Positions 16,125 through 25,370 of a stretch of DNA of 64,000 bases are shown here, piece after piece; position 1 is the first letter of the stretch; each line of letters starts with the position of its first letter. The stretch comes from Caminibacter pacificus (GTDB taxonomy: Bacteria > Campylobacterota > Campylobacteria > Campylobacterales > Nautiliaceae): assembly GCF_003752135.1 (NCBI RefSeq), contig NZ_RJVK01000005.1:95215-159214 (forward strand). Reading direction: 5' to 3'. The notes under the pieces are model-generated. The model worked only from the letters and a program-made list of their open reading frames with translations. It had not been told where the DNA came from and searched no databases. The position numbers and the translations under genes are program-made.

Positions 16125-17303
16125 GATATATTCTACTATTTCTCCCGCTTCTTTTGTACCTTCGTTTTCATCAATTACGGCAAGTGCGTTTGAAAGGGCG
16201 ATTGAGAGGTAGTTTGAGGTTTGTTGCGTGTATGCCGCAGTAAAGGTTACTTTTTCGTCGCACTCGATATTGCCTCTTATGAAATCGACTCTTCCTTCTT
16301 TCGCTTTTGTTTTTGTAGTTAAAACGGCTTTTTTGTATTCGTTTTGATAATTTACAATACCTGCCGCTTTTTTGACGTACGGAATCAAAAATTCAACGGC
16401 GTTTACAAGCAGTGCAGCAGGGTATCCCGGCAGTCCGAAAAATAGTTTTTTGTCTTTATTTCCGAAAATCAAAGGGCGTCCCGGGCGGATGTTTGTAGTG
16501 GTGAATTTTATATCGACTCCTATTTGTTTTGCTATCTCTTTTGTAAAGTCGTATTTTCCTTTGCTTGCACCCCCGCTTGAGATTAATATGTCGTTTTCTT
16601 CTATGGCGTTTTTGAAAACTTTTATCATTTCATCCAAATTATCTGGAAGTTTTCCGTAGTACGTAATATCGGCATAAGGTTTTAAAAGCCCTTTTAAAAT
16701 ATAAAGATTTGAGTTTTTCACTCCTGCCTTGTCGAGTGCTTCAAAGGGCTCTTTTACTTCGCTACCCGTAACTACGATACCGATTTTTACTTTTTTAAAA
16801 ACTTTGATTTGATAATGTCCCAAATTTGCAAGAAGCGCTACTTTTTTATAATCCAGAATTTCGCCTTTTTTTAAGACCACATCTCCCGTTTTTACTTCTT
16901 CACCCTCGAAATTTATCAAATCACCTTTTTTTACAGGTTTTTTTATAACGATATAATCTCCATCTTTTTCTACATCTTCGATTCTGACAACGGCGTTTGC
17001 GCCTTTTGGTACCACTCCGCCGGTCATAATGAAAATAGCGCCTTCTTTTAATTCTTTTTGCGCTTCTCCGGCGGGTGCTTCGTCTATTATTTTTAGTTTT
17101 GCCGGAAATGTCAGATTATCTACGTTTATGGCGTATCCGTCAACCGCACTTTTATCGCTTTCGGGAATATTGAATTTCGCCTTCATATCTTCAAATAACA
17201 CCCTGCCTTCCGCCTCGTCAATAGTTATCGTTTCATAGTATTTTTGGGATGTAAGAGAATCAATTATCTCTTTTGCTTCGTTACGCGTTACTTTTATAAA
17301 CAT
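16116..17303 (-). CDS. moeA: Molybdopterin molybdenumtransferase MoeA
   Basis: MoeA inserts molybdate into adenylated molybdopterin. The 395-residue protein has the diagnostic ESDKSAVDGYAI (about residues 47-58), the MoCF domain with VVTGSEV and SSGGASKGKYDF, then the FGLPGYPAA hinge and a C-terminal beta domain. The start follows AAAGGGCAAAA. It is read leftward toward moaE; the 251 bases upstream of its start hold the structured element at 17346. Together with moaD, moaE and the 17555 gene it forms a molybdenum cofactor cluster, implying molybdo- or tungsto-enzymes elsewhere in the genome. Confidence 0.95.
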   Translation of the reverse strand: MFIKVTRNEAKEIIDSLTSQKYYETITIDEAEGRVLFEDMKAKFNIPESDKSAVDGYAINVDNLTFPAKLKIIDEAPAGEAQKELKEGAIFIMTGGVVPKGANAVVRIEDVEKDGDYIVIKKPVKKGDLINFEGEEVKTGDVVLKKGEILDYKKVALLANLGHYQIKVFKKVKIGIVVTGSEVKEPFEALDKAGVKNSNLYILKGLLKPYADITYYGKLPDNLDEMIKVFKNAIEENDILISSGGASKGKYDFTKEIAKQIGVDIKFTTTNIRPGRPLIFGNKDKKLFFGLPGYPAALLVNAVEFLIPYVKKAAGIVNYQNEYKKAVLTTKTKAKEGRVDFIRGNIECDEKVTFTAAYTQQTSNYLSIALSNALAVIDENEGTKEAGEIVEYILI

Positions 17304-17345
17304 TTTTGCCCTTTAGCCTTTAATTTCGTAAAGAATTAATAAATA

Positions 17346-17466
17346 AAGCGAAACAATTGCAAATTTTAATGGAAAAAAAGCGTTAAAAAAAGCACACAAG
17401 CTCAAAGAGGTCTGTGCTTTTTAGCTTTTTTGAAATGGCCAAAATTTGCTCTCTTGTTGAGCTTAT
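17346..17466 (+). ncRNA. Structured element copy A (putative RNA, covarying with copy B at 30659)
   Basis: Three nested stems fit. P1 is GCAAATTTT (17359-17367) with AAAATTTGC (17441-17449). P2 is AAAAAAGC (17374-17381) with GCTTTTTT (17424-17431). P3 is AAAAAGCACA (17387-17396) with TGTGCTTTTT (17413-17422), capped by CTC-AAA-GAG. A fourth hairpin, GCTC (17448-17451) with GAGC (17459-17462), shares two bases with P1. Copy B has the same stems with paired base changes and identical unpaired blocks (ACAATTGC, GGTCTGTG, GCTCTCTTG). The strand is set by same-strand similarity of the two copies, not by transcription evidence. Bases 17467-17554 are AT-rich with nothing recognised. Confidence 0.6.
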
Positions 17467-17554
17467 TTATTAATCTTCATTTTTGGTTACTTGCTTCTTT
17501 TCCTTATCTTTTCCACTTTTTCACAATTTCACAAAAATTTTCCATTATCACTTA

Positions 17555-18556
17555 TTAAGGTATTTCCCCATTTACCGCTTCTAAAAGTCCTCCGTGCGCT
17601 CTTTTGATAACTTCTTCTTTGCTGATAACTTCACCTATTAAAAGTCTTGGTAGCCATATATCAAAAGCCGTTCTTTTAAAAAACAAAGCCGCCGCAGGTA
17701 CGGCAACAACCGGCGTATCTTCTATCCATCCCATAGTCAGCATATTTCCCGGCTGAATAGGATTTCCTCTAATGTAATTTTTAACTCCGGCTTCGTGGAT
17801 AGCTTTATACGTTACATCATCAGGGTCTACGGATGTGCCGCCTGTTAGGATTACGAGGTCGTATTTTTGTGCGAACTCTTTGATTTTGTCTCTTATTTGA
17901 GCTTGGTCGTCGGGTAAAATCACCTTTTCTTCGATTTCGCATAATAGCTTTTTTAATTTCGGGCGAAGTTTTTCTTCGAATTTGTCTTTTATTCTGCCTT
18001 TATATACTTCGTTTCCGGTGACGATAAGTCCCGCTTTTTTAGGCGTAAAAGGCACTACTTTTACGATTCCTCCCGCTTCTTTTGCGATTTTTGCGGCTTT
18101 TTCGACTTCGGCTTTTGGCGCCACAAGCGAGATGATTCTAACGGCCGCTAATTTATCGCCTTTTTTTACTACCGTATTGTTATAAATAGTAGGACAGCTC
18201 GGCTCTCCTATCGAATTAAACTCGTTTAGTTTTTCTACGTCTATTTTACATACACCGAATACATCGGAATAGATTGTTAATTTTCCTTCTTTTACCTCTT
18301 TTGAATGATAAGTGTTTTCACCCATTAACGCGTCGGCTAAGATATATGCCGCGTCGTTTTCGTGGATTTCGTCTTCTTTTATCTCAAAAACGTAGATGTG
18401 GTCTTTTCCCACGTCTTTTAAAACGGGAATATCCTCTTCTCTTATTACGTGGCCTTTTTTGAAAATTCTTCCTTTGAATTTATCACCGTCGACTTTGGTG
18501 ATATCATGTAACAATACCTGACCTACGGCATCCTCGACTCTTATTTTTTTAGCCAT
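17555..18556 (-). CDS. Molybdopterin-binding domain protein (MoeA-like, second copy)
   Basis: This 333-residue protein has an N-terminal MoeA-like segment ([16 protein letters not shown]) and a MoCF molybdopterin-binding domain with [13 protein letters not shown] and [16 protein letters not shown]. It then has a C-terminal [19 protein letters not shown]. It lacks the SAVDGYA motif and C-terminal beta domain of true MoeA. Related proteins are annotated as molybdopterin-binding or molybdenum hydroxylase-associated, so it may deliver or modify the cofactor for a particular enzyme. It starts after AAAAAGGCTGAAAA and runs toward moeA, but 251 bases with the structured element lie between, so cotranscription is uncertain. 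Confidence 0.88.
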   Translation of the reverse strand: MAKKIRVEDAVGQVLLHDITKVDGDKFKGRIFKKGHVIREEDIPVLKDVGKDHIYVFEIKEDEIHENDAAYILADALMGENTYHSKEVKEGKLTIYSDVFGVCKIDVEKLNEFNSIGEPSCPTIYNNTVVKKGDKLAAVRIISLVAPKAEVEKAAKIAKEAGGIVKVVPFTPKKAGLIVTGNEVYKGRIKDKFEEKLRPKLKKLLCEIEEKVILPDDQAQIRDKIKEFAQKYDLVILTGGTSVDPDDVTYKAIHEAGVKNYIRGNPIQPGNMLTMGWIEDTPVVAVPAAALFFKRTAFDIWLPRLLIGEVISKEEVIKRAHGGLLEAVNGEIP

Positions 18557-18618
18557 TTTTCAGCCTTTTTGCCAAATTATAGCAAAAGAGGATAAAATTG
18601 CATTAAAAAAGGGCAGAT

Positions 18619-19734
18619 ATGAATATAAAAACACCGGCTTATGTTATTGAAGAAGAACTTCTTGAAAAAAACCTAAAAATTCTTGATAGAGTACAAAAAG
18701 AGGCGGGTTGTAAAATTTTGGTGGCTTTAAAAGGTTATGCTACTTGGGCGACGTTCGATTTGCTTGAAAAATATTTGGCTGGCGCTACTGCAAGCGGACT
18801 TTGGGAAGCAAAACTTGCTCAAATGAAGCCTTGGGAAGTGCATACGTATTGTCCTGCGTTTAAAGAGGACGAAATAGATGAAGTAGCCGATATTTCCCAT
18901 ACGGTTGTTTTCAATAGTTTTAATCAGCTTGAGAGATTTGAGGATAGAGTAAAGAACAAAGCTTTGATAGGGCTTAGGGTAAATCCGGGAGTTTCAAGCT
19001 CGCCCGTGCCTTTATACGACCCGTGCGCTCCTTATAGTCGTCTTGGAATTACAAAAGAAAACTTTAGAGCCGATAAACTACAAAATGTCAGCGGACTTCA
19101 TTTTCACGCTCTTTGCGAGCAGCTTGACAGCGCTCTTGAGAGAACGCTTGAGGGGTTTGAAAAGCTCTACGGCGAATATCTAAAAGATATGGAGTGGGTA
19201 AATTTCGGAGGCGGTCATCACATTACGCGTGAGGGATATAACGTAGAGAATCTTATAAGAATGATAAAAGAGTTTAAAAACAGATATCCTAACATTAAAG
19301 ACGTATATTTAGAACCCGGCGAAGCGGTAGGGCTAAATGCCGGATATTTGGTAGCCGAGGTGCTTGATATTATCGATAACGGAATGAAAATAGCCATTCT
19401 CGATACTTCTGCCGAGGCTCATATGCCCGACGTCCTTGCTATGCCTTATCGTCCTAACGTAAGAGGGGCTGGGAAACCGGGAGAGAAAAAATATACTTAC
19501 AGATTCGGCGGGGTTACGTGTCTTGCCGGTGATGTTATAGGGGATTACAGTTTTGATGAGCCTTTAAAAATCGGAGATAAAGTTATTTTTGAAGATATGG
19601 CTATTTATACAATGGTGAAAAATACGGCGTTTAACGGTATAAGACTTCCTAGTATCGTTATCAAAAGAAAAGACGGCTCTTTATGGACTACAAGAGAGTT
19701 TCATTTCGAAGATTTCAGAGACAGACTAAGCTAA
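18619..19734 (+). CDS. nspC: Carboxynorspermidine decarboxylase
   Basis: NspC is a PLP enzyme of the alanine racemase fold that decarboxylates carboxynorspermidine or carboxyspermidine, the alternative polyamine route of Campylobacterota and Vibrio. The 371-residue protein has the N-terminal lysine segment LVALKGYATWATF, LRVNPGVSSSPVPLYDPCAPYSRLG substrate region in part, HFHALCEQ, and EPGEAVGLNAGY. A good AAAAGGGCAG site precedes the ATG. It stands alone between the divergent molybdopterin gene and the convergent EAL gene. The partner dehydrogenase is not in the window. Confidence 0.94.
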   Translation: MNIKTPAYVIEEELLEKNLKILDRVQKEAGCKILVALKGYATWATFDLLEKYLAGATASGLWEAKLAQMKPWEVHTYCPAFKEDEIDEVADISHTVVFNSFNQLERFEDRVKNKALIGLRVNPGVSSSPVPLYDPCAPYSRLGITKENFRADKLQNVSGLHFHALCEQLDSALERTLEGFEKLYGEYLKDMEWVNFGGGHHITREGYNVENLIRMIKEFKNRYPNIKDVYLEPGEAVGLNAGYLVAEVLDIIDNGMKIAILDTSAEAHMPDVLAMPYRPNVRGAGKPGEKKYTYRFGGVTCLAGDVIGDYSFDEPLKIGDKVIFEDMAIYTMVKNTAFNGIRLPSIVIKRKDGSLWTTREFHFEDFRDRLS

Positions 19735-19739
19735 GCTTT

Positions 19740-21743
19740 TTAAGCCCGGCTTAGTTTTAGGTGCAGTTTTTCGAACTCTTTTGCGAATTTAACGGCTTTA
19801 TTTAGAGGTAATGCCGGAGCGAAAATATATCCCTGGATTAAGTCGACGCCTAAATTTTTAAGAATTTCCAATTGTTTTTGTGTTTCTACACCTTCGGCTA
19901 CCACTTCTATTCCTATTTCTTTACACAAATGAATAGTATGAGAACAAATCAAATAGCCTCTGTGAGACTCTATTTTATCTATTAAAGTTTTATCGAGTTT
20001 TAATTCGTCGATTTTATATTTTATTAATGTCTCAAGAGATGAGTAACCCACCCCGTAATCGTCTATTGATAATCCAAAACCGCTTGATTTTAGTCTGTTA
20101 ATGTTTCTTACGGCCGTTTTATCCACAAAACTTCTTTCGATTATTTCAAACATAATATTTTCATCTTTTAAGATATCTAAAATTTTGCTTATAGCATCTG
20201 TACTTTTTAGAGTGTCAGGATGAAGATTTACGCTAAGAATCGGATAAAAGCCGAGTTTTCTGAATTTTTCTATATCTTTTTTAACCTGTTTGCAAACCCA
20301 TATATCGATTATGGGAGCAAGCCCCGCTTTTTCGATGATATCCAAAAAGTAAGGCCCTTTTATTTTTCCATTGTCGTTATATCTGATTAAAGCTTCGAAT
20401 TTTTCTACTTTATTGTTTTTTATATCTACTTTCGGTTGATAATAAATGAATAGTTTTTCTTTATTCAGATTATCTATTACTTCTCTAATTTTAAAATTCG
20501 CATCGATTAATTCTTGGTTTGCTTGAAAAGCTTTTATATCTTCTTTGGCTCTAAGCTCAGTTTCTATTTCGAGGTTGTGTTCTAGTGCCGAGGCGTGAGT
20601 GAGTATAGACTGAGATGAGAAAAATTTTTTCATAAAGTGCGTATAAATAAAAACGTCAAGAGCCAAAAGGAACATTTGTAATATCATAGCCGTTATGCAA
20701 TGGGATTTTAAGTAAGCATCAAAAAACACCGGCATAGACCATACGACATAGTACTTTGTAAAGTGTATGTTGAAAATTTTTATACTTATATAAGCAATTA
20801 ATATGTTCATAATCGGAAGTAGGATAAAAGGTATTAATAAGAATCTGTTAAAAACGATTACGAGGAATATTAAAATGTTATCGATATTAAAGATAGTAAA
20901 AGGAGAGGAAATTAATGCTATTTTTTTGATTGTTTTATCTTTTGCGGTAATAAGTAACGATATCAGTATGGCAAGCCCTATACCGGCTCCTCCGATATTA
21001 ACGAATATTCTTTGAAATTCGCCGTAAGTGAGATTAGGAAACATCTCTTTAAAAAGTAATTCTTTTCCAAAAAGCGCATTTACCATATGCTCTCCGTGCA
21101 TTCCGAAAAACCAGAATATTTGAACTAATAGGTTTCTTATTACAAGAAGTACTATTCCTGGTAAATCAAGGTTGAAAGGGTTTAATTCGTCGATTAAATA
21201 ATCCATTACGAAATCGATAGCGATGTAGGTAATCATTGTTGCAAAATACGCTATAAAAAAAACGAATAAATAATTAAATAGTCTATAAGCGTAATGTTTA
21301 CCGTCGTTGGCTTTTATATCTAAAGAAAATACGGGATAAAGATATTTTAAAAAAATAGTGGCAATTATCGGGTTTGTAACGGTTGCGGCGGTAAATCCGT
21401 ACGGTAGTTCGAGAGGAAATGCGGGATGTTCGTAAAAAACTATAGTGATAAAAGTGGTGACTGAGAGTAAAATTGCCATAATTTCGGATATTTTTATTCT
21501 TTTTGCAAAAAAATAAGCAATAGAAATGGTAGGTATGATAGATGTGTATGATTGGATTGTTTTGGTAAATAAAGAAAAATGTTCCGGAGATATAAAAAAG
21601 AGTTTGATGTGAAAATACTGAATTAAAATATTTAAAAGAGTTAAAATACCCGTTAATATGAAAAAAGGAATAATAGCAATAAAAGCTTCTTGAAGGGTTA
21701 TTAAAAACAGAAGAATTTTTTTGTTTTGAATAATTCGTTGCAA
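19740..21743 (-). CDS. EIIC-like membrane domain fused to EAL c-di-GMP phosphodiesterase
   Basis: This is about 667 residues from the TTG at 21743, chosen because AAAGGTCTTAATT precedes it and a TATAAT lies upstream; a frame extension to 21818 would nearly touch topA. The first roughly 380 residues are about ten hydrophobic helices resembling cellobiose-type PTS EIIC: WFFGMHG and FNIDNILIF with a following LLIPFILLPIMN. The EIIC catalytic glutamate motif NEP reads DNI here, so sugar phosphotransfer is doubtful. A short helical linker leads to an EAL domain with EALIR, NLHPDTL, EIIE, DDYGVGYSS, LKLDK, AEGVE and QGY, all the catalytic residues of an active phosphodiesterase. Probably a membrane sensor that lowers c-di-GMP. 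No other PTS genes are in the window. Confidence 0.85.
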   Translation of the reverse strand: MQRIIQNKKILLFLITLQEAFIAIIPFFILTGILTLLNILIQYFHIKLFFISPEHFSLFTKTIQSYTSIIPTISIAYFFAKRIKISEIMAILLSVTTFITIVFYEHPAFPLELPYGFTAATVTNPIIATIFLKYLYPVFSLDIKANDGKHYAYRLFNYLFVFFIAYFATMITYIAIDFVMDYLIDELNPFNLDLPGIVLLVIRNLLVQIFWFFGMHGEHMVNALFGKELLFKEMFPNLTYGEFQRIFVNIGGAGIGLAILISLLITAKDKTIKKIALISSPFTIFNIDNILIFLVIVFNRFLLIPFILLPIMNILIAYISIKIFNIHFTKYYVVWSMPVFFDAYLKSHCITAMILQMFLLALDVFIYTHFMKKFFSSQSILTHASALEHNLEIETELRAKEDIKAFQANQELIDANFKIREVIDNLNKEKLFIYYQPKVDIKNNKVEKFEALIRYNDNGKIKGPYFLDIIEKAGLAPIIDIWVCKQVKKDIEKFRKLGFYPILSVNLHPDTLKSTDAISKILDILKDENIMFEIIERSFVDKTAVRNINRLKSSGFGLSIDDYGVGYSSLETLIKYKIDELKLDKTLIDKIESHRGYLICSHTIHLCKEIGIEVVAEGVETQKQLEILKNLGVDLIQGYIFAPALPLNKAVKFAKEFEKLHLKLSRA

Positions 21744-21804
21744 AATTAAGACCTTTAATGTTTTATATATTATAGTAAAAATTTTTCTTTTTTCGTCACT
21801 TTGA

Positions 21805-21826
21805 TATAATATCGCCAAAAAAGGCG
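21805..21826 (+). promoter_or_regulatory. topA -10 box and leader hairpin
   Basis: TATAAT at 21805-21810 is followed at once by CGCC-AAAAAA-GGCG (21813-21826), a small hairpin just before the topA ribosome site, 8 bases from the ATG at 21835. The -35 region is only T-rich. The leftward EAL gene begins about 90 bases away, so the region is a divergent promoter pair. Confidence 0.45.
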
Positions 21827-21834
21827 TATAGTTT

Positions 21835-24018
21835 ATGGGTAAAAAACTGATTATTGTCGAGTCTCCGGCAAAAGCGAGAACAATTAAAAATTTTTTGGGT
21901 AAAGATTATGAAGTTGTTGCGAGTAAAGGTCATATAAGAGATTTGCCGAAGACTTCGTTCGGGATTAAAATCGAAGAAGATCAATTCATTCCTCAATACA
22001 GAGTCACAAAAGACCACCAAAGCGTTGCAAAAGAGCTTAAAGAAAAAGCAAAAAAAGCGGATATGGTTTATATTGCGACGGACGAAGATAGAGAGGGAGA
22101 AGCGATAGGATTTCATATCGCTCACGTAATAGGTAAAAAACCCGAAGAGCTTCCGAGAATCGTTTTTCACGAAATTACGAAAACGGCGATTAAAAACGCT
22201 CTTGAAAATCCGAGAACTCTTGATATCAACCGCGTAAACGCACAGCAAGCAAGAAGACTTCTTGATAGGATAGTCGGGTATAAACTCTCTCCTTTACTTA
22301 ATAAAAAAATCCAAAAAGGTCTGAGTGCGGGTAGGGTTCAAAGTGCCGCGCTTAAACTTGTGGTTGATAGAGAAAGAGAAATAAAAGAGTTCAAACCTCA
22401 AGAATATTGGACGATAGAGGGTATTTTTAAAAAGGTAGTGGGGAATTTAATCAAATATCACGGAAAAAAACTTGAAAAATTCGACATAAAAACAAAAGAT
22501 GACGCTCAAAAAATAGTAGATGAGCTAAAACCTCTTGAGTATACCGTTACGAAAATAGAAAAAAAGATTACCACTTCAAAATCACCCGCTCCTTTTATGA
22601 CTTCTACGTTGCAGCAAACGGCAAGCAGCGAGCTTGGGTTTAGTCCGAGAAAAACGATGCAAATCGCTCAAAAACTTTATGAGGGTGTAAAAACGCCGGT
22701 TGGTGAGACGGGTATTATTACTTATATGAGAACGGATAGTTTAAATATCGCCGAAGAAGCTCAAAAAGCGGCGATTGAATTTATTAAGCAAAACGTCGGC
22801 GAAGAATATGCGGAAGCTAAAACATACAAATCCAAAAACCAAAATGCCCAAGAAGCTCACGAAGCCATAAGACCTGTGGATGTAAGATTGACTCCAGATG
22901 ATTTGAAAAACTACCTCACAAAAGACGAACTAAAACTTTATACGCTTATTTATAATAGATTTTTGGCTTCTCAGATGAAAGACGCAAAATTCGAAACGCA
23001 AAACATTTACCTTGCAAACGATAAGGGAGAATTTAAAATTTCAGGTAAAAAGCTTATTTTCGACGGATTTTATAAAGTGTACGGAAAACCTAGCGCGGAT
23101 ACGCTGCTGCCTGAATTTAGTGAGGGTGAGAGATTAAAACCTGAAGATATCAAAGCCACTCAGCACTTTACAAAACCGCCTGAGAGATACACTGAAGCGA
23201 GTCTTATTAAAAAACTCGAGGCTCTTGGAATCGGTCGTCCTTCTACATACGCACCGACTATTACGCTTTTGCAAAACAGAAATTATGTTGAGGTGAAAGA
23301 CAAAAAACTTCATCCTACGGAAATCGCATTTACCGTGATAGAAACGCTTGAAAAACATTTTCCCGATATCGTAGATGCCAATTTTACGGCGAATATGGAA
23401 GAGATGCTCGATAATATAGCCGGCGGCAAAAAAGATTGGCAGGAGATGTTAAGAGAGTTTTATAATCCTTTTATGGAGCTTATCAAAAAAGGCGAAAAAG
23501 AGATTCCTTCTCAAAAAATCGCAAAACCGACAGGTGAGCTTTGTCCGCAGTGCGGCGCTCCACTTGTAATAAGAAAAGGAAGATTCGGAGAGTTTATTGC
23601 GTGTAGCGCTTATCCGAAATGTAAATATACAAGACCTATTGAAGAGGAAGAAGAGAAAAAAGTTGATGTTAAGTGTGACAAATGCGGCGCTCCTATGGTT
23701 GTAAAAAGAGGTAAAAGGGGCGAATTTTTGGCGTGTAGTAATTATCCGGAATGTAAAAACACAAAACCTCTCAATCCGCCGGAAGTTTTAGAGGATGTGA
23801 AATGTCCCGAGTGCGGAGGTGATATCGTCAAAAGAAATTCAAGAAGAGGGGAATTTTACGGATGTAGTAATTATCCGGAGTGTAATTTTATATCCAAATA
23901 CAGACCCGTAAATAAAAAATGTCCCGAGTGCGGTTATCTTATGGCAAAAAGAACGTATAGAGGAAAAGAAGTTTACGAATGTATAAAATGTAAGCATAGA
24001 GAGGATGCGGAGAGTTAA
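21835..24018 (+). CDS. topA: DNA topoisomerase I
   Basis: TopA relaxes negative supercoils by cutting one DNA strand. The 727-residue protein has the Toprim Glu9 (VESPAKA) and the DEDREGE acid cluster (83-89), with active-site Tyr297 in ITYMRTDS. C-terminal to the core are four Cys4 zinc ribbons in a row: CPQC...CSAYPKC, CDKC...CSNYPEC, CPEC...CSNYPEC and a last CPEC...CIKC, covering about residues 560-720. Three is common in E. coli-type enzymes. It is followed with no gap by a phosphoesterase gene. Confidence 0.97.
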   Translation: MGKKLIIVESPAKARTIKNFLGKDYEVVASKGHIRDLPKTSFGIKIEEDQFIPQYRVTKDHQSVAKELKEKAKKADMVYIATDEDREGEAIGFHIAHVIGKKPEELPRIVFHEITKTAIKNALENPRTLDINRVNAQQARRLLDRIVGYKLSPLLNKKIQKGLSAGRVQSAALKLVVDREREIKEFKPQEYWTIEGIFKKVVGNLIKYHGKKLEKFDIKTKDDAQKIVDELKPLEYTVTKIEKKITTSKSPAPFMTSTLQQTASSELGFSPRKTMQIAQKLYEGVKTPVGETGIITYMRTDSLNIAEEAQKAAIEFIKQNVGEEYAEAKTYKSKNQNAQEAHEAIRPVDVRLTPDDLKNYLTKDELKLYTLIYNRFLASQMKDAKFETQNIYLANDKGEFKISGKKLIFDGFYKVYGKPSADTLLPEFSEGERLKPEDIKATQHFTKPPERYTEASLIKKLEALGIGRPSTYAPTITLLQNRNYVEVKDKKLHPTEIAFTVIETLEKHFPDIVDANFTANMEEMLDNIAGGKKDWQEMLREFYNPFMELIKKGEKEIPSQKIAKPTGELCPQCGAPLVIRKGRFGEFIACSAYPKCKYTRPIEEEEEKKVDVKCDKCGAPMVVKRGKRGEFLACSNYPECKNTKPLNPPEVLEDVKCPECGGDIVKRNSRRGEFYGCSNYPECNFISKYRPVNKKCPECGYLMAKRTYRGKEVYECIKCKHREDAES

Positions 24019-24546
24019 ATGAAAGTCGGAATTATAAGCGATACTCACAAAAAAGCGGGGAGGGCTAAAAAGGCTATAGATTTTTTAATGGATAAAAATA
24101 TCGAATTCTTAGTGCATGCCGGTGATATCGTAAAAGAGGAGATATTGGAATATATGGAGGCTTTGCCTATCAGATACGTTGCGGTTTTGGGAAATAACGA
24201 TTTGCATTTATATTCCGTGGTAGATAAATACGAGCTCGTCACCGAGCCTTTTTATTTCAAACTTGCCGGAAAAACCTGGAAACTTATGCATTATCCGAGA
24301 TATATGTTTCCTCTTGATACGGATATAATAGTTTACGGGCATACTCACGATGTGGATATTACCTTTAACGGAAAAAACTTGATACTAAATCCCGGAGAAG
24401 TTTGCGCAAGAGACCACGGATTTTCCACATGTATGACGCTTGATATAGAAGACGAAAAATATATCGTAACGCTTTATTACAGAAAAGTAGGAGAAAAAGA
24501 GTGGAAGAGCAAAGTAAAAGAATTTCTCATTCCTAAGGGCGAATGA
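24019..24546 (+). CDS. YfcE/MJ0936-type metallophosphoesterase
   Basis: This 175-residue phosphodiesterase of the calcineurin-like superfamily has metal ligands in ISDTHKK, HAGDIVK, LGNNDLH and YGHTHDVD. The YfcE group hydrolyses phosphodiesters of unknown natural identity. The ATG abuts the topA stop with no spacer, and the stop overlaps bioB by 4 bases (ATGA), so topA, this gene, bioB, the antiporter and gltX are one tight rightward run. Confidence 0.9.
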   Translation: MKVGIISDTHKKAGRAKKAIDFLMDKNIEFLVHAGDIVKEEILEYMEALPIRYVAVLGNNDLHLYSVVDKYELVTEPFYFKLAGKTWKLMHYPRYMFPLDTDIIVYGHTHDVDITFNGKNLILNPGEVCARDHGFSTCMTLDIEDEKYIVTLYYRKVGEKEWKSKVKEFLIPKGE

Positions 24547-25370
24547 TGGTATATCTTTGTGCCATATCCAATATTCGCTCGGGTGCCTGCAGGGAAGATT
24601 GTAAATTTTGTACTCAAAGCGTAAAATGGGGAGCGGATATTAACAGATACAAAGAAAAAAGTATCGAAACTATCGTAAAAGAGGCGAAATTAGCCAAAAA
24701 AAACAGGGCTTCGGGGTTTTGTCTTGTGACAAGCGGCAAAGGGCTTGATGAAAAGACGCTCGAATACGTATGTAAAGCTACAAAAGCGGTTTTAAAAGAG
24801 GTAGAAATTTCAATAATCGCGTGTAACGGAACGGCTGATAAAGAGTCTTTAAAAGAGCTAAAAAAAGCAGGAGTGAAAATTTATAACCATAATCTTGAGA
24901 CTAGTCGGGAGTATTATCCTAAAATCTGTACGACTCATAATTGGGATGAGAGATTTAAAACCTGCGAAAACGTAAAAAGCGTAGGGCTGAATCTTTGTAG
25001 CGGCGGAATTTTCGGTATGGGAGAGAGTGAAAGAGATATCGAATCTTTATTAAAATCACTAAAAGAGTTAAGTCCCGAGGGAATTCCGCTTAATTTTTTT
25101 ATAGAAAACGAAAAGCTGCCTTTAAAAGCCACTCATTCAAGAGGTATGGCAATTGAAATAATTAAAAAATTTAGAAAAAATTTTCCAAATTCGATTATAA
25201 TGCTTGCAGGCGGAAGAGAAGTGGTGTTTGGTAATTCGTGGCTTGAGGGGATAAAAGCCGGGGCGAATTCAATAGTAATAGGGGATTATCTCACTACAAG
25301 AGGAGAGAGGCCGGATAAAGACCTCGAAATTTTAGAAAAAGAAGGAATAGAAATAGCAAATGAGTGCTGA
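24543..25370 (+). CDS. bioB: Biotin synthase
   Basis: BioB inserts sulfur into dethiobiotin by radical SAM chemistry. The 275-residue protein has the SAM cluster CREDCKFC (Cys16, Cys20, Cys23), then IIACNGTA and LCSGGIFGMGE with cysteines for the second cluster, and LAGGREV holding the arginine ligand. It is shorter than the 340-residue enterobacterial enzymes, as is usual in this phylum. The bioF gene lies 9 kb away, so the biotin genes are scattered. Confidence 0.92.
   Translation: MMVYLCAISNIRSGACREDCKFCTQSVKWGADINRYKEKSIETIVKEAKLAKKNRASGFCLVTSGKGLDEKTLEYVCKATKAVLKEVEISIIACNGTADKESLKELKKAGVKIYNHNLETSREYYPKICTTHNWDERFKTCENVKSVGLNLCSGGIFGMGESERDIESLLKSLKELSPEGIPLNFFIENEKLPLKATHSRGMAIEIIKKFRKNFPNSIIMLAGGREVVFGNSWLEGIKAGANSIVIGDYLTTRGERPDKDLEILEKEGIEIANEC

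Noticed and set aside
17373..17431. Reading element A as a simple intrinsic terminator
   Set aside because: The nested stems with A- and T-runs could end transcripts, but single-stranded blocks are also conserved with copy B and the P1 stem lies outside any terminator; partial terminator function is still possible.
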